From: Monarcha castaneiventris obscurior
Taxonomy: Eukaryota > Chordata > Aves > Passeriformes > Monarchidae
Direction: 5' to 3'
Assembly: GCA_026261815.1 (NCBI GenBank)
Contig: JAMPIT010000884.1
Span: forward strand, 16,328,210 to 16,392,209
Length of the DNA: 64,000 nucleotides
Under the pieces are notes generated by a model that was not told the DNA's origin, did no database searches, and saw nothing but the letters and a program-made list of their open reading frames with translations. The position numbers and the translations under genes are program-made. Positions 48,101-60,319 of this stretch are shown here, piece after piece (position 1 is the first letter of the stretch; every line of letters starts with the position of its first letter).

Positions 48101-50684
48101 AAGGAGACAGAATGCAGTGAGGGAGAGAGAGAGAGAGTGGGGAATGTCTGAGAGAGATGGCAAAGTCAGGGAGGGAGAAGCTGAATGAACGAAGAAATGC
48201 ACAGTGAAGGAAGGCAAGGTCTGCGGGTGAGTGGGATGCTGCAGGGCTGAATTAGAAGGTGAGATGAAGAAGGTAGAAAATGTGCAATCTAATCAGCCTA
48301 ACAATGTGAAGTTTTAAGTTATCAAGAGAAAAGATGAGGGAGTCAATAAAAAGGGGAGCCAGCTGAGAGATGGGTGGGCGCAGACAACAGCTGCAAAATG
48401 GAGGCATGAGAGAGAACAGGGTCTGCCTGGACAGTGCTGGAAAGCGTGGGAGACAGGAACTGGAAACAGGAGTAGAACAAGGGAAAACTGGCATTCCCAC
48501 TTTTTTTTTTGGCACTGTGATGCAGTGAACCAGCCTGCACAGAGGTCGGATATATGGTATCAATACAACTACACTTTAACTTCAGCTAACACCAACAGGG
48601 CTGCAGATTTAGCGGGGACACAAACACTGCTCTTTAGCTTTGAGTCACCAGAAGGTTTTCCATGGCTCCTGCAGCCTGCACCCTGAGCAGTGTGGGTTTG
48701 AGGCTGATCTGCTGGAGAACCTGTTGCTTGGCCAGAATGCACTCTCCAGGCACAGCCCCAGCTGCTACATCGTGGACACTGCAGTTGTGAAAGAGCTGTG
48801 CAGTATTTGTTTTGTCTCCTGGATGTACACATTGGACAAACTTAATGTGCAAGATAAGCACTCTGAGAACCTGACCCAGCATCTGAAAAACTGATGGATG
48901 CTCTATGTAACATCCCAGATATTTACTCCACAACACTATTTTCAGCTGAATGAACTACTGGAAAGGAGTAATTTCACATTACTGAAGTGTAGCCACGCTT
49001 TCCACGAGGCATAGCAGCAGTCACACACATCACCATTGGTTTAGGCAGAAAATTAGCAACACTGGGCCTCTTAAGCTTGCATCGACTCTCCTCCTTGAAA
49101 AGCATCTCCCTGCTGGGAATTTGGCTAGCACTGATGTGGCAAAACACCCTCCATCACGGCTCTTCTCCTGTGTGCTTTTCTGAACTACATATCAAACCAA
49201 CAGATCTAAGCCTTAGGTCTCAACAGATTTTCTGCTCCTAATCCATTGGGGCTGAAAACCACAGGTTGTAACTTGATGTTCTGTCCCCTCGAGAGCAATC
49301 AACAGGCAAATGATAATTCGTGGCAATGGATTTAAAGCCAGGGAATCTGGATCTTTCCAAGCCTTCCCCGAAGAGCAGCAGAGAGGGGCCCGCTGCGCAG
49401 GGGTTTGTTTGTGGTCATCCATGCTCACAGCTGCTGCTGGGTGCATCTGGCAGAGATGAGTCAGACACAGGCTGGCTTGAACGGCCACAAAACAAGATGG
49501 GGAGCCAGTGATCTGCCCTGGAAACCTCCCTGGGAAGCAGAATGGAGACACACATAAACCCTTACGCTCTCATGCCTCCCCAGGTCTGCGGTCTCTGCTC
49601 CTGCTGTCCACAGCTATTCCACAGGCAGGCAGCAGTATTTCGGCATAAACAAAGAGATAGCTAATTGTTTCCAGACCAGCAGTTAGCAGTGGTGCTGATG
49701 TGTGTGCCGGGTGCTCCAGGACTGGTTCCTACAGACTGCCTCCAAACCCCAGCGAGAGGCTCATTGGGATTCACGGCTGCAGCCCAGGCTCACAGGGCTC
49801 AGGTGCAGTGTGCCGTGGGGGTAAAGCACTCCCAGGCAGAGGGAACAGCCCCAGACAAGCTGCAGAGGATGCTGCACAGCAGGGCACAGCTCCATGCATA
49901 GAGGAGTCCTCATCAGGCACTCCAGGAGAGATAAACTATGTTCCTTGAGGGGAATTAAAATACCATTTTGCTTACAAGCCGTGACAATTCAGTTCTCTGT
50001 TCAACACCTTCTTAGATGGGGATTAGTGGTGTCTAAGCAGAGTTGGCAGAGTGGCTGGAAGTTTCTTTGTTGTAACCAGCGTTCTGTAGTCTGGACCTAG
50101 AGATGTGATATGAGGGAAAGCTGGATTTCTAGTCTGAAGCTGCTGATCTCATACGCTATGAGAAGTGCTGAACGCCTACTGCACAGAGCAAGACGGTTCC
50201 TGTTCAGTGCAGGTGCCAGAGCTGTGCTCCCCATGGAGCTCTCTGGGCCAGATCCAGTGCTGGTGTAAACCACCAAGCCCACACAGTTTAAAAATGGTCT
50301 GGCTGTGTGCACACCAAATCCTGCAGCTGTGGCAGGGCTTGGAAAGGCAAAGCCCGTGGTGGTTTCAGCCAACACAGGCCTTTCCAGAGCTTCATTTGAC
50401 ACCCACCTGCTAGTTGCTTTTCCTGCTATGCTGCTTCTGTGGTGAGTGCAGCTCTCCAGCGCTAACTTGTTGTGACTTCCATTTCCAGCATCACCAATAC
50501 CTCCACTTACTGCTGCTGCATTTGGCTAGAGAGATATTCAAATCCCATTCCTTCCGCAGCAGTCAGCAGAAATTAAAAGTGATTGATCTCTAAATCTTGC
50601 TACGAAGGGGATACTAGGTTGTGCTGATGCATGGGTCTAGAAATAAGGCAGAGTCTCACAGAGGGCTGAGCAGCCATCCAAACA
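45150..50684. other. Intergenic, no recognised gene
   Basis: No exon recognised. A small antisense MIR core may lie near 47628 (AAGGAAACTGAGGCAC). 48000-48480 is strongly purine-rich on plus, with a (GA)n run near 48126. The 148-codon minus frame at 46136-46582 has no family signature. Confidence 0.4.
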
Positions 50685-50930
50685 TTAGCAGGACTGAGTT
50701 GTGGTTCTAGCTCTTTCACTGAATCGCCCTGTGTCTGTGAGTAAATCAATTCATGTATATTTTCCTCATCTATAAAATGGGAACAGTCGTATTTAGATAC
50801 CTCAGGGAAGCTGCGAGGCTTAATTAGTTAATGCAAGTGCCTTGTCAGTTCTCATTACCATGGTATCTCTGTGTTTATTGCTTGGAAATTGTAAAATGCT
50901 ACTTACATGCTAAACATTATTATTCCAGAT
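50685..50930 (+). repeat. MIR-like SINE
   Basis: The blocks GTTGTGGTTCTAGCTCTTTC, ATTTTCCTCATCTATAAAAT with GGGAACAG, ATACCTCAGGGAAGCTGCGA with GGCTTAATTAGTTAATGCAA, and GTGCCTTG match MIR in order: 'tttcctcatctgtaaaatggg', 'acctcatagggttgttgtgaggattaaatgagttaatgca', 'gtgcctgg'. Sense orientation; the best MIR in the window. Confidence 0.85.
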
Positions 50931-50934
50931 GAGG

Positions 50935-52915
50935 TGGAGTGACTTAATCCAGTTTCTCTGTAAATACTGAGGGCAGGGAGTTGGCATTCCCAGTACTGGC
51001 TTTAGAGTGAGGTCTGCCCTACCTGCAGAAAAATCTCCCTGACATATAACAAAACTGATTTATTTCCAGATTCCTAATGTAGCTGCTCTTGAAACAGTTA
51101 GGCTGCACTTTTACTGGTGTACTTAACTCAGTATGTGTAATTAAACTCACCCAGGATAAACACAATTTAAACTGGTTTAGTGTTGGTTCCAGTGCAAGGG
51201 AAACAGAAAAAGGTCCATGAAAGACTTTCAAAACCTGTCAAGTCACTCAGAGGAAAGTGACTGGAGGCAGCTCCAAATGGGGGATGGCTGGCAGATTCAT
51301 GGAGTGAAGGGATTTTAGGTGCCCAGCCTCAAAAAAAAAGAGCTGGTGACTAATCCAGTGAGTCATCTCCAGACCTTTCCCAGAACAGTCCTGCTTGTAA
51401 CTAAGGAGTTCTGAGATACTCAGCTTGTTCTGTCGTGGGTTAAGAGGGGCCCCGACTGCCCACAGGAGCACAGCCTTGAACTTAGGGGCCACTAGAAAAG
51501 ACCTGAGATGCTGAAAGCAGGATGGGGAGGCTGCCTGCACCCCTTCTCGTGCCAGCCTCTCCAGCTATGCCAGCTGAGGTGGGGGGGCCTGAGTGGCCAA
51601 GGGCTGACAGTAGCCTTGGAGAGACAGGCTGCTCCTCCCACTGCATTTCCAGAGGGGCTGGGAAATGGCTTTACACTTTGCATTTTGCAGGTATCAGTTC
51701 CATTCTTCCAAGGCACCAGAAGCACCCCCCTGTACCTCAGCCTGGCACTCAGCTCTGAAAGGTGCCTCCCCAGGGCTGGAGGCAGCCACACACTGACAGG
51801 GGCTGCTCTCCTCTCTTTGCCACCAGCCCAGTTTAAACCAGCAGTGCAGAAGTAGAAAGAAAAGACCTGCCCGTGCTGTTAGTGACACTGTCATCCATTG
51901 ACTCCTCCAGCTGGTTCACTTTTACCAGCTCTCATCTCACCAAGCAGCTGAGGCTCAGCTCCAGAGGTTCCCAAGCTAGCAGGATATCAGCACAAGCTGC
52001 TAGCCCTCCTCACAGTTAGGCAGGAAGGATGCCGTAGGCTCCTGAGCAGAGATCTGATAAACAGATCACCGTCCTGGCCAGAGGAACCTCTGTGTTCCTG
52101 TTCCCAGCTCCCCAAATAGCTCTGCCAATGTACTTCTGCTTTTCCTGGAGCTCAAGATGAGGATCCTGCTGCAAACCACCTGCCTGTGGTGGAACGGTTG
52201 TGCCTGTGGAAGCACTGCCTTGTTTTAAACCTGTGACCCGATGAAAATACAAGTAACTAGGCAATGGAGAAAGGCCTGCCTTGGCAGGGAGAAGGGCCAG
52301 CTGATTTATTACTTTTTCTGCACTTAATAGCTTTCGAGGTTTGGGTTTCCCACACCCAGCCTTCCTGGTTCACCTCCATGTCTAAGCCTCATTTTCCTGC
52401 TGGGAAGAGAGGAATGTATGCCAGCAGCTCTGTCTGTCTGCCCCAGCCCCCAAGATACTGCCTGCCCTGCTAGACCATGCCATCAGAAAACCCCAACCAC
52501 TCCAAGTTAATCACCTAGATCAACAATCCCATTTGCAAAGTCCTCAGCACCCAACCACCCTGCCAGTTATCTGAGTGGCCATCTCTCCCTTGCCTGTTCC
52601 CAGGGGCCACTCCCAGCAATGCAGGCAAAACGGGGTAACTTTGCTGGCAGCTGGATGACCCCACTTTGTGCTCTGGGTGAGGGCAGAATCTGCCCCCAAG
52701 CCCCAAAATGTAGCAGGAAGGCTTTGATTTATACATCCAGACAAAGCCCCACAGGGAACAGCCGTATGGAAATAAAACCTATTATGCTTTACAATTAGAG
52801 AGGGGAAAAGCTTAGGGTTAAAATATGAAGTGGCCAAGCTATTAACCTTCTCATTTAAAATGAATGGTCACTAAATTACAGGGCACATCTCCTCCCTCTC
52901 CCCTCCTCCTCCTCC
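50935..52915. other. Intergenic, no recognised gene
   Basis: Nothing I can name. A phrase AATTTAAACTGGTTTAGTG near 51165 echoes the inverted-repeat arms at 34754. Confidence 0.4.
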
Positions 52916-52918
52916 AAA

Positions 52919-53310
52919 GAATGGGCTTTATGAGGAATGGCTGAGGGAGCTGAGGGTGTTTAGCCTGGAGAAAAGGAGACTCGGTGGGGACCTTATCACT
53001 CTCTACAGCTACCAGAAAGGAAGTTGCAGCAAGGTGAGTGTTGGTCTCTTTTTCCAGGTAACAAATGATATGACCAAAGGAAATGGCCTCAAGTTGTACC
53101 TCAAGAGGTTTAGATTGGATATTAGGAAAGAATTCTTCACTGAAAAGGTTGTCAAACACTGGAACAGGCTGCCCAGGGAAGGGGTTGTGTCACCAGCACT
53201 GGAGATATTTAAAAGACGTGTAGATGTGGCTCTAGGGACATGGCTTGGCAGTGCTGGGTAATGGCTGGGCTTGATGATCATAAAGGTCTTTTCCAACCTA
53301 AATGCTACTG
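52919..53310 (+). mobile_element. Avian CR1 LINE, 5'-truncated 3' end with ORF2 remnant
   Basis: TTATGAGGAATGGCTGAGGG, GGAGACTCGGTGGGGACCTT, CAAGGTGAGTGTTGGTCTCT, TAGATTGGATATTAGGAAAG, GGAACAGGCTGCCCAGGGAA, ATTTAAAAGACGTGTAGATG and TTGATGATCATAAAGGTCTT with TTCCAACCTAAATG are the classic avian CR1 3' sequence. The frame at 52956-53261 is the ORF2 C-terminus, including [15 protein letters not shown]. The copy is truncated 5', as nearly all CR1 are, and lacks a clear octamer tail. Much younger than the old CR1 pieces. Confidence 0.97.
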
Positions 53311-53314
53311 GTCC

Positions 53315-54580
53315 GTCACACGAACAAGCAATAAAGCATAATTAATCCTGCTCTGAAAAGATGATCAAATACTGGCAGTGAGCCACAGCTGAGCCTGAGG
53401 GGGCTAAGAAACTTAAATCAGAGAGCCAGCACATCAGGCAAATAGCAAATCCTCCCACCACCTCCTGTCACCACAAATACCCAGCTAGGGCTGTTCCTAC
53501 CAGTGACACAAAGTGCGCAACCTCACCTGGACTCCATGGGGGGGAAAGCTCAGCTTCCAGGGGGCAAATGTGTGTTTGGGGAGGGAGGGGGATGGAGCCT
53601 CCAGAGATCCTGTCTTTTGGGAGGCAATGCTGTCTGTAGATTTTAGCTAGTCCTGGTGGTTAAAAATGCCCTTGTTAGTGTTTGGGCAAACATGCTCTGG
53701 GCAGAGTGTGAGATGTGGTAGAGAAGTGCTCTCTCACCCACCTCGGATGGGAGGTTTATGGGGCACAGTTCTCTTTCTGATGGAGAGTCTCTGAACAGCC
53801 ATCACAACTCTACCCTCATCCTTCCAAAGCACGTACTTTGTTCAACTGATTTTTCTTTCCCATAAAAGAGGGTTACCATTTGTCTGAAGCAGCATCGTAG
53901 AAATCAAGTTGAAAGCAAAACCAAGCAAGAATTTATTCAGCAGAATGTTCAGATACCATTACAGCAATGATATTAAATATAAACCAAACTGACAACCAAA
54001 ATTCCCCTGCAGCATTTCCAACCCCAACTTTGAAGACCATTCTGGGAAAGATTAACAAACAGAAAGAAAAGTAAAGATGACTTGAAATAAAAGAGAAACC
54101 AGCCAAACTAATTCCTTTGATCCAGCTGAGAAAAAAAAACATACAGGAGGGAAAGAGCTAGCAAATATAGTATCCTTTTGGGGTTTTTTATTGTGTTGGT
54201 AGTATCAGTGATCATTCTGCCTCAAGATCCCAGTTCTGGCAGGGGAGTCTTTCATGCCAGGCTCCACCACTGGCCTTCTCTGCTCCAAATTTCCTCCCAC
54301 CTGTGGGGTGGGGTGGACAGAGGAAGGCAGAACTTCTCTGCAGTCCCAAGATTCAGTCAGAGTCAGGAAGCACTTCAAGCACTCCCTATCCTTGTCCTGC
54401 TGTTGGCTGCTGCAGCTGCTGTGCCCCATGCTGTTTCTTTGTAAGGCAGAGAGAAGGACAGAGGCAGATTTTCTTTTCAGGATTTAGCATCACTCAGTGT
54501 TCTTCACTGTCTCCTGTCTCTGGGCAGAGCAGCTACTCCTGTCCCTCTCTTGTCCTTTCCTAGCAAGGTGCCTTCTATGG
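53315..54580. other. Intergenic, no recognised element
   Basis: No gene or repeat I can name. Confidence 0.4.
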
Positions 54581-54583
54581 TTT

Positions 54584-54828
54584 AGCACCAATTTCCTGAA
54601 AATAATAATGAACTTAACTGAATAAGGAACCACAGGCTTATTTCTATTCTATAACTTACCCCACCCTGCCCATTTTGGGTGAATCCAGCCTGTAAGTAAC
54701 AGCCTGAGCACCAATTTCCTGAAAATAATAATGAACTTAACTGAACAAGGAGCCACATGCTTATTTCTATTCTATAACTTACCCCACCTGCCCATTTTAG
54801 GTGAATCCAGCCTGTAAGTAACAGCCTG
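54584..54828. repeat. 123-bp tandem duplication, two copies
   Basis: Copy 1 is 54584-54706 and copy 2 is 54707-54828, both starting AGCACCAATTTCCTGAAAAT and ending GTAAGTAACAGCCTG. They differ by about four substitutions (for example GAATAAGGAACC against GAACAAGGAGCC) and one base lost in the CCCACCC run. Older than the duplication at 14329. The minus frame 54582-54851 merely translates the duplicated unit. Confidence 0.96.
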
Positions 54829-54829
54829 A

Positions 54830-57415
54830 GACTGACTGATTTGTCCCCCATGTGTGTGTTTTACCCTTCACCCTGGGCTCTCCACTGGGGCTTGATGCAC
54901 AACCACAGCTGAAAAAAACCAGCTGATCTAAGAAAAACCTTGATCTAGAAGGACAGAAATAGCTGTGTGATAGCACAGGGAATAGTTTTGGTGTTCACTT
55001 ATCCCTTATGCCACAACTTCAGCAAAAAACACATCTAATTTTTTTTTTTAATTAAGCTGGCAGCTGGATTTGCTTAGCTGCCTGAAGTTGTGGCTATGAA
55101 ACAGCAGATCAGTGTCAAGCCAAAGTCCATCACTGCAGTCATACCCATCGTGCCAGAGCCTCCCTCTCTCCCCACAGAGATACACTCTGGGAGACACCAC
55201 CAGCAAGGCACTCACAGCACGACAACAGCTAAAATTGCAGTGCTGTAACAAATATTTGCCCCTCCCAAAGTTCCTCTCCAAACCTGCACTGATAGCAACT
55301 CCCCCGGAGATTGGGCTCCTCAGAGGAGCAGCGTCAGCACATCCACCCTCCCTGCACCTCCACTGTCAGCACCCAAAGGCACCCAGCTCCAGGGCCAGGC
55401 TGCCAGGAGGGGCTGGCACAGGGAACAAATCTACCTCTTTATTCTGGAGCCATGTGGGGGTTAATGCTCCCCCTCCCAGTTGCAGAGTGACCCAGGTGGG
55501 GCTAATGAGTGCTTGCCTTGCTTAGCTAATTAGAGGCACTGAAAGCAGCAGGCTGCAGTTCTGGGCTGGGGCACTTGCAGAGGGAGTATAGAGTGTGTGG
55601 GTTTTATTTCTAGCCTTTTTTTTTTTTTTTTTTCCTTATGGCCAAGTAAAAACCTCTGGCAGGATAGCACAGCACAGATGGGAAAGAGCAGAGGGATGAG
55701 GCTCCACAGCACCCTGCTCACCCGCCCTCTTCTAATCTAACATTATTCTGTGGTATGAGAAGGAGGCGGGAGTAAAAGATAAGGAGGGCTGGACCATTTG
55801 TTCCCATTCAAAGCCAGATTTTCAGTGTGTGATCTAAATCCTTCAAAGGCCAGCCTAAGCTTCCCCACTTCCACAAGTCACCCCTCTTAAGCTGCCCACG
55901 GCCTCGGTGGAGTCCAGCAGGGCATGCCCCGGTGCCAGGCTCTGCCCAGAGGCACATGGAGCTCACACATTCTCTGGGACACTTATGGACCCAAAAATGC
56001 CCTGCAGGGGCTTCACCTTCCTTCCTGGCCTGCGATGGGAGGGCTGCCCAAGGATGCTGAGCAGAGCAAGAGCAAGAGCAGGGCAGACACTGGGAGAGGG
56101 GGGCAGCCCTGGTGGGGGTTCTGCAGCACGGACGGTGCCCACTGGAGCTGACACCCCCTGCATGGGAAGATTTGGGGTGCAGGAGCCCAGGATAGGGGGT
56201 GATTGTCAGGGAGGTAATGCTGTGGCTGCTCCTGGCCATCCCACGCGTGGCAGTGGGCTGGCCAGCACATGACAGCTCCAAGGGATCTGGATTTTATTAC
56301 AACATCACCTCTATCGTAACACACCCAAAGAAGGCCTTCAGCTGCTGATGAGCCTGTCCTGTGCTCACAGGCTTGACCTCAAAAAGTTGTGATCTGAGCT
56401 CTCTTTTCCTTGCCTGCCCAGCCCCTTACATACAAATTTCAGCTGCTGCTGAAAGGGGCTTATTTTTCACCTCACTCTTGCAAGCTGCATTTCCCTTGCC
56501 CCTTTCTAGCTGTTATTTAGTTCCCTTCATGTTGTTTTCCCCTGGCTTTTTCTTTGTTTCTTTCATAGGAAGCAGCACATCATTATGGCTGGTCTTTCTC
56601 TCGAGCTCTCCTAGCCGAGGTCATTACTTAGCTTGCGAGATCCAGCGAGGTGCCTGTTTGTGTGGCTGTGAGACCCGTGAAAAAGCAGCTAATCAATTCA
56701 GAAAATCATCTGGGTGGTAACCCCACTGTCAGCTTATTTTCTTCCCTTCCACTTAGACATCAAACTGGCTGAAGAGGACTCTGGGGAGCGAGGCAGCCGC
56801 TGAGAGCTGCTCCTCTGCAGACACATCTGTGTCTTTCATCAGCAGGGCTCAGGGAATACCACTAACGGGAGAGGGGAAGAATCTCTTTGGAGCTGAGAGG
56901 CTCCCGGTCTCCATCCCCTTGCTCTGAAGAGACCCTGCCCAGCGGGGAAGCAATCGTTTGAAAAGTGTCTAATGCACTAACACTGTTTGGCAGAAACTGT
57001 CACGTAGCAGGCAGACCTGGGGGAGGACAGGGACAAAACACGCAGCAAAGAGGGCGGCGTTAAGCTGTGCCAGTGAGCAGCCCCTGGTTGCCAAAGTAGC
57101 CTGCAGTGGCTAAGTGGAGCAGCAGTTGCAATAGCACATGCAAATGGCCTTCTGGTGAATGGACTTACTAATTGTTGCACTTTGCTCTCACTCAGTCTTC
57201 CTCTGGTTTGTGTCTTTGGGGATTGTGTCAGAACAGGGAACACTCAGAGCCATAATGCCTTTACCACGGCCAATTTTCAGTCACTGGAAACAGAGATGCA
57301 CAGCACCTCCTACTCTGGGACTCTGTGGTGTCGTTCAGGCAAGATAAGTCATATCAGAAAGGCATTCTCTATCAGGCCAGCAGGCCCTCTGAAGGGGGAG
57401 TGTGCATGTGCATGC
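54830..57415. other. Intergenic, no recognised gene
   Basis: An 18-T run lies at 55616-55633. 56560-56710 looks regulatory (see findings). Frames at 55808-56281 and 55907-56272 overlap on opposite strands with GC-rich composition and no family signature. Confidence 0.4.
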
Positions 57416-57420
57416 ATGTG

Positions 57421-57870
57421 TCACAGAGTCACAGAATGGTTTGCGTTGGGAGGGGCCTTTAAAGGTTATTTAGCTCCACCTGCCCTGCAATGAGAAGGGA
57501 GATCTTCAGCTACATCATATTGCTCAGAGCCCAATCCAACCTGACCCTGAATGCTTCCAGGGATGGGGAATCCACAGTTTCTGTGTGCAGCCTGTTAGTG
57601 TTTCACCACCTTCACCACAAATATTTTTTCCCCTGTTATCTAGTCTAAATCTAGCCCCTCTTAGTTTCAAACCAGTACCACTTATTCTATCTCAACATGC
57701 CCTACTAAAAATGTGTCCCATCTTTATCTTTCTTATAAAAGCCTATTTCAGTACTACAAGGCCACCATAACTTCTCCCAAGAGCCTCTCCAGGCTGAATA
57801 ATCCCAGTTCAGTCTTTCCTCAGGGGAGAAGAGTTCTGTCCCTCTGATCATCTTGCACAGCCCTCAGGGT
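57421..57870 (-). mobile_element. Avian CR1 LINE, 5'-truncated 3' end (antisense)
   Basis: Plus strand reads TCACAGAGTCACAGAATGGT, TGCGTTGGGAGGGGCCTTTA, AATCCAACCTGACCCTGAAT with GCTTCCAGGGATGGGGAATC, ATCTAGTCTAAATCTAGCCC, TGCCCTACTAAAAATGTGTC and CAAGAGCCTCTCCAGGCTGA. This is the reverse complement of the avian CR1 3' end, so the element runs on minus with its tail at 57421. More diverged than the copy at 52919. Possibly a different CR1 subfamily. Confidence 0.95.
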
Positions 57871-57874
57871 GAGG

Positions 57875-59575
57875 GACTCATCCCACCAAATCTCACTGCC
57901 ATCAATAGCCCCAAATGCTGGGAACTGGCCGAAGCTTCCAGCCCAAGGCACTCCAACCACAGCACATCAGTCACCCCCAGCCCCCCAAACCCTTTTCCAT
58001 CCCATGAGGGGTCGGGGAGGGCGTTGGGGGCAGAGTGGGACACAGGGAGCCTTACATTCTATCCTGAGAGACCCCAATCAGAGGGCCAGAGCCAGCACCC
58101 CCAGAGTCATTAGCAGCCACCTGCCACAAGGACCAATCCTCCATTGTGTATCAAAAAAAATTTTGTCCCCACGTCCTAAGAAAGGTGGGGAGGGAAGAAC
58201 GGGATTTTATACTCTTTTGGGCTGAAATTATTGAAGTCATGTAGGTTGCTGTTCTGTTTTACTCGCATGCCAGATGTCATGAAGAGAATGTCTTTTCCAT
58301 AAAGCACAGAACACTCACACACAGCCAGGCTTTCCCTATTTTCCATGCACAGTGCAGTGGTTCTACATTTATTTAGCAAGAAGACTGAACCCTCTGCAAA
58401 GGCTTGCTGTAAGTTCAGAACAGGAGAAGAGCCTGCATTTGAGGTTTCCTTCCTTGTGCAAGGTGAAGTCACATCCTTAGGTCTCCTTTTAGAAAGCTAA
58501 CAAAGAAGAAAGAGAAAAATCTTTAATGGAGAAGCCTTGCACTCAAAAGAACACACAACACTGACCCAGGCCACAGTTCAATTCTTTGGCTCATTTTCTG
58601 CAGTGACACAGACAAGACACCTGCACACCTTTTTTCCTGTTAGAAGCAAACTCTGATGCTCTTCACAGCCAGACAACTTTGTCAAAGGATCTCAGAGACA
58701 AATGACAGGCTTTAATGTTTGTGAGGAGTGAATCAGTGCAAACAAATTCCTTGAAACTACTGTTATAAAAAATCCCACCTCAAATAGAGGGAGAAAGCAG
58801 GAAGTTCAACTACCTTTAAAGACAATGCCTTCCTACAGAGCAAGTTCTGTATAACATGAAGATGAGTATTTTCTTCCTCTGGTGTCTTCAGCACTTAAAA
58901 TAAAGCAAAGCCTTTATCCTATTATATTTTAAACCATTACTGACAGCAGAAAAACAGTTCTTGCCTTATTTCCTCTATTCTACCAACACGAAATGTTCTA
59001 CCCATGGATTTGGCCAGCAGTCTGGAAAATGTCAAGGTTAGGAAAGGCTGAGCTTCATTTGGTTTTCACAGATCTGAATAATGAATTGTTCATTTTAAAG
59101 TATTGTTCTAGCTTGAAAAGCGAGTCTGTAGTGCTGGCATCACAGGGTTCCACATCTGTCTCTCGGTTGCTCTGGACCACGTTTGCCCAGTTTAATAAAC
59201 AGGGAGTTTTCTTACGTTTTGCAACCCTGCAAACTAAGCAGGAGGCCTGAGGCTTTAGTGGGGTTTTCCTCTTCATATGCACTTACCAACATGGCAGATT
59301 TTGCTCACTAACACTTCAGATCAGTCTCCTACGTTGGCATTGCTACTGCAAGAAGACTGGACAAACCCAAAGTGCAGGAAAGGTAAGAGCATAAAGAACT
59401 TACTTTTGACACTAGACAGAGTACTTGCTCATAATTCTGAATGCAAATGGGAAGCAGAACCCCACTGTAAGAACAAAAGCAGAGTTGAGTCCCCAGACAG
59501 AGCTGAGTCAAAGTCTTTTTTCCCTTCTTTGTGGCTGCAGCTTGATAAAATTCCATGAAAGAATGAGCAGCTCAG
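57875..59575. other. Intergenic, no recognised element
   Basis: Nothing I can name. Confidence 0.4.
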
Positions 59576-59579
59576 AAAG

Positions 59580-59960
59580 ATTCACTGGGAACTCATCTCT
59601 GTTTCATTGTGTGAAAAGCAGAGATATTCAATTACATTAGAAATCATATGAGGGCAATTGAAGGCAATCCCTTTTCACACTGTGCGCATTTACCTATGGA
59701 ATGTGCTTCTGCCGTGTGTGATGGAGCCCAGGGGTCTCAGCAGGATTCAGAAAAGAGTTCAGCAGGTCTCAAACATTTTTATAGGCAATATTAAAAGCTA
59801 TAATTAAGGCAACAAAGGCTGCTAGTGATGTAAGCCCTGCTTGCCAAATTCAACCTTTGCCAGTGGAGTTTTGGAAGTGTTTCATCAGTAGGGATGTTCT
59901 CCTGCTCCTACTGAAGATTTTTGTGCCCCTGCCCATGATGCTGATCCCTGGCAAAGACAA
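59580..59960 (+). mobile_element. Ancient CR1-family LINE remnant
   Basis: CTTTTCACACTGTGCGCATT, TACCTATGGAATGTGCTTCT, GGAGCCCAGGGGTCTCAGCA with GGATTCAGAAAAG, and ACATTTTTATAGGCAATATT parallel the better preserved copy at 44760-44900. The 3' part beyond 59840 is uncertain. Plus orientation. Confidence 0.55.
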
Positions 59961-60174
59961 AAATCTAGAGGAGAGTAAGAATTTTTCTGACTAACACAAA
60001 TTAATTTTTCTATTTCTATTTAAACTGCTGAACATTGAATATACCCACTGTAATCCTGATCAGTCCTGAGGGCAATGCAAGGTTAGAGGGGTGGCTCCAG
60101 GGTGGTGTCCACAGAGTCCTGGTTCCAGTAAGGGCTCATGTTGGGCACTTATGAAAAGGCACAAAAAATCCTTT

Positions 60175-60310
60175 GCCTTAAACAAATGTCTTGGGGCAGC
60201 GAGTTCCAGAGCTTGACTACTTAGGAGGGAAGCAGACAAGCAAACTTCCTCCTTATTAATTTCTCCCAGAGGTTGATTTCACTGGCCATGCTGCAGCAGT
60301 GGCATTTCCA
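60175..60310 (-). mobile_element. Ancient CR1-family LINE remnant (antisense)
   Basis: GTCTTGGGGCAGCGAGTTCC, AGAGCTTGACTAC and AAACTTCCTCCTTATTAATT resemble the antisense of the old CR1 3' region ('cttgtggcaatgagttccac', 'ttaac', 'aatatttcctttt'). Short and worn. Confidence 0.4.
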
Positions 60311-60319
60311 AAGGGAAAG

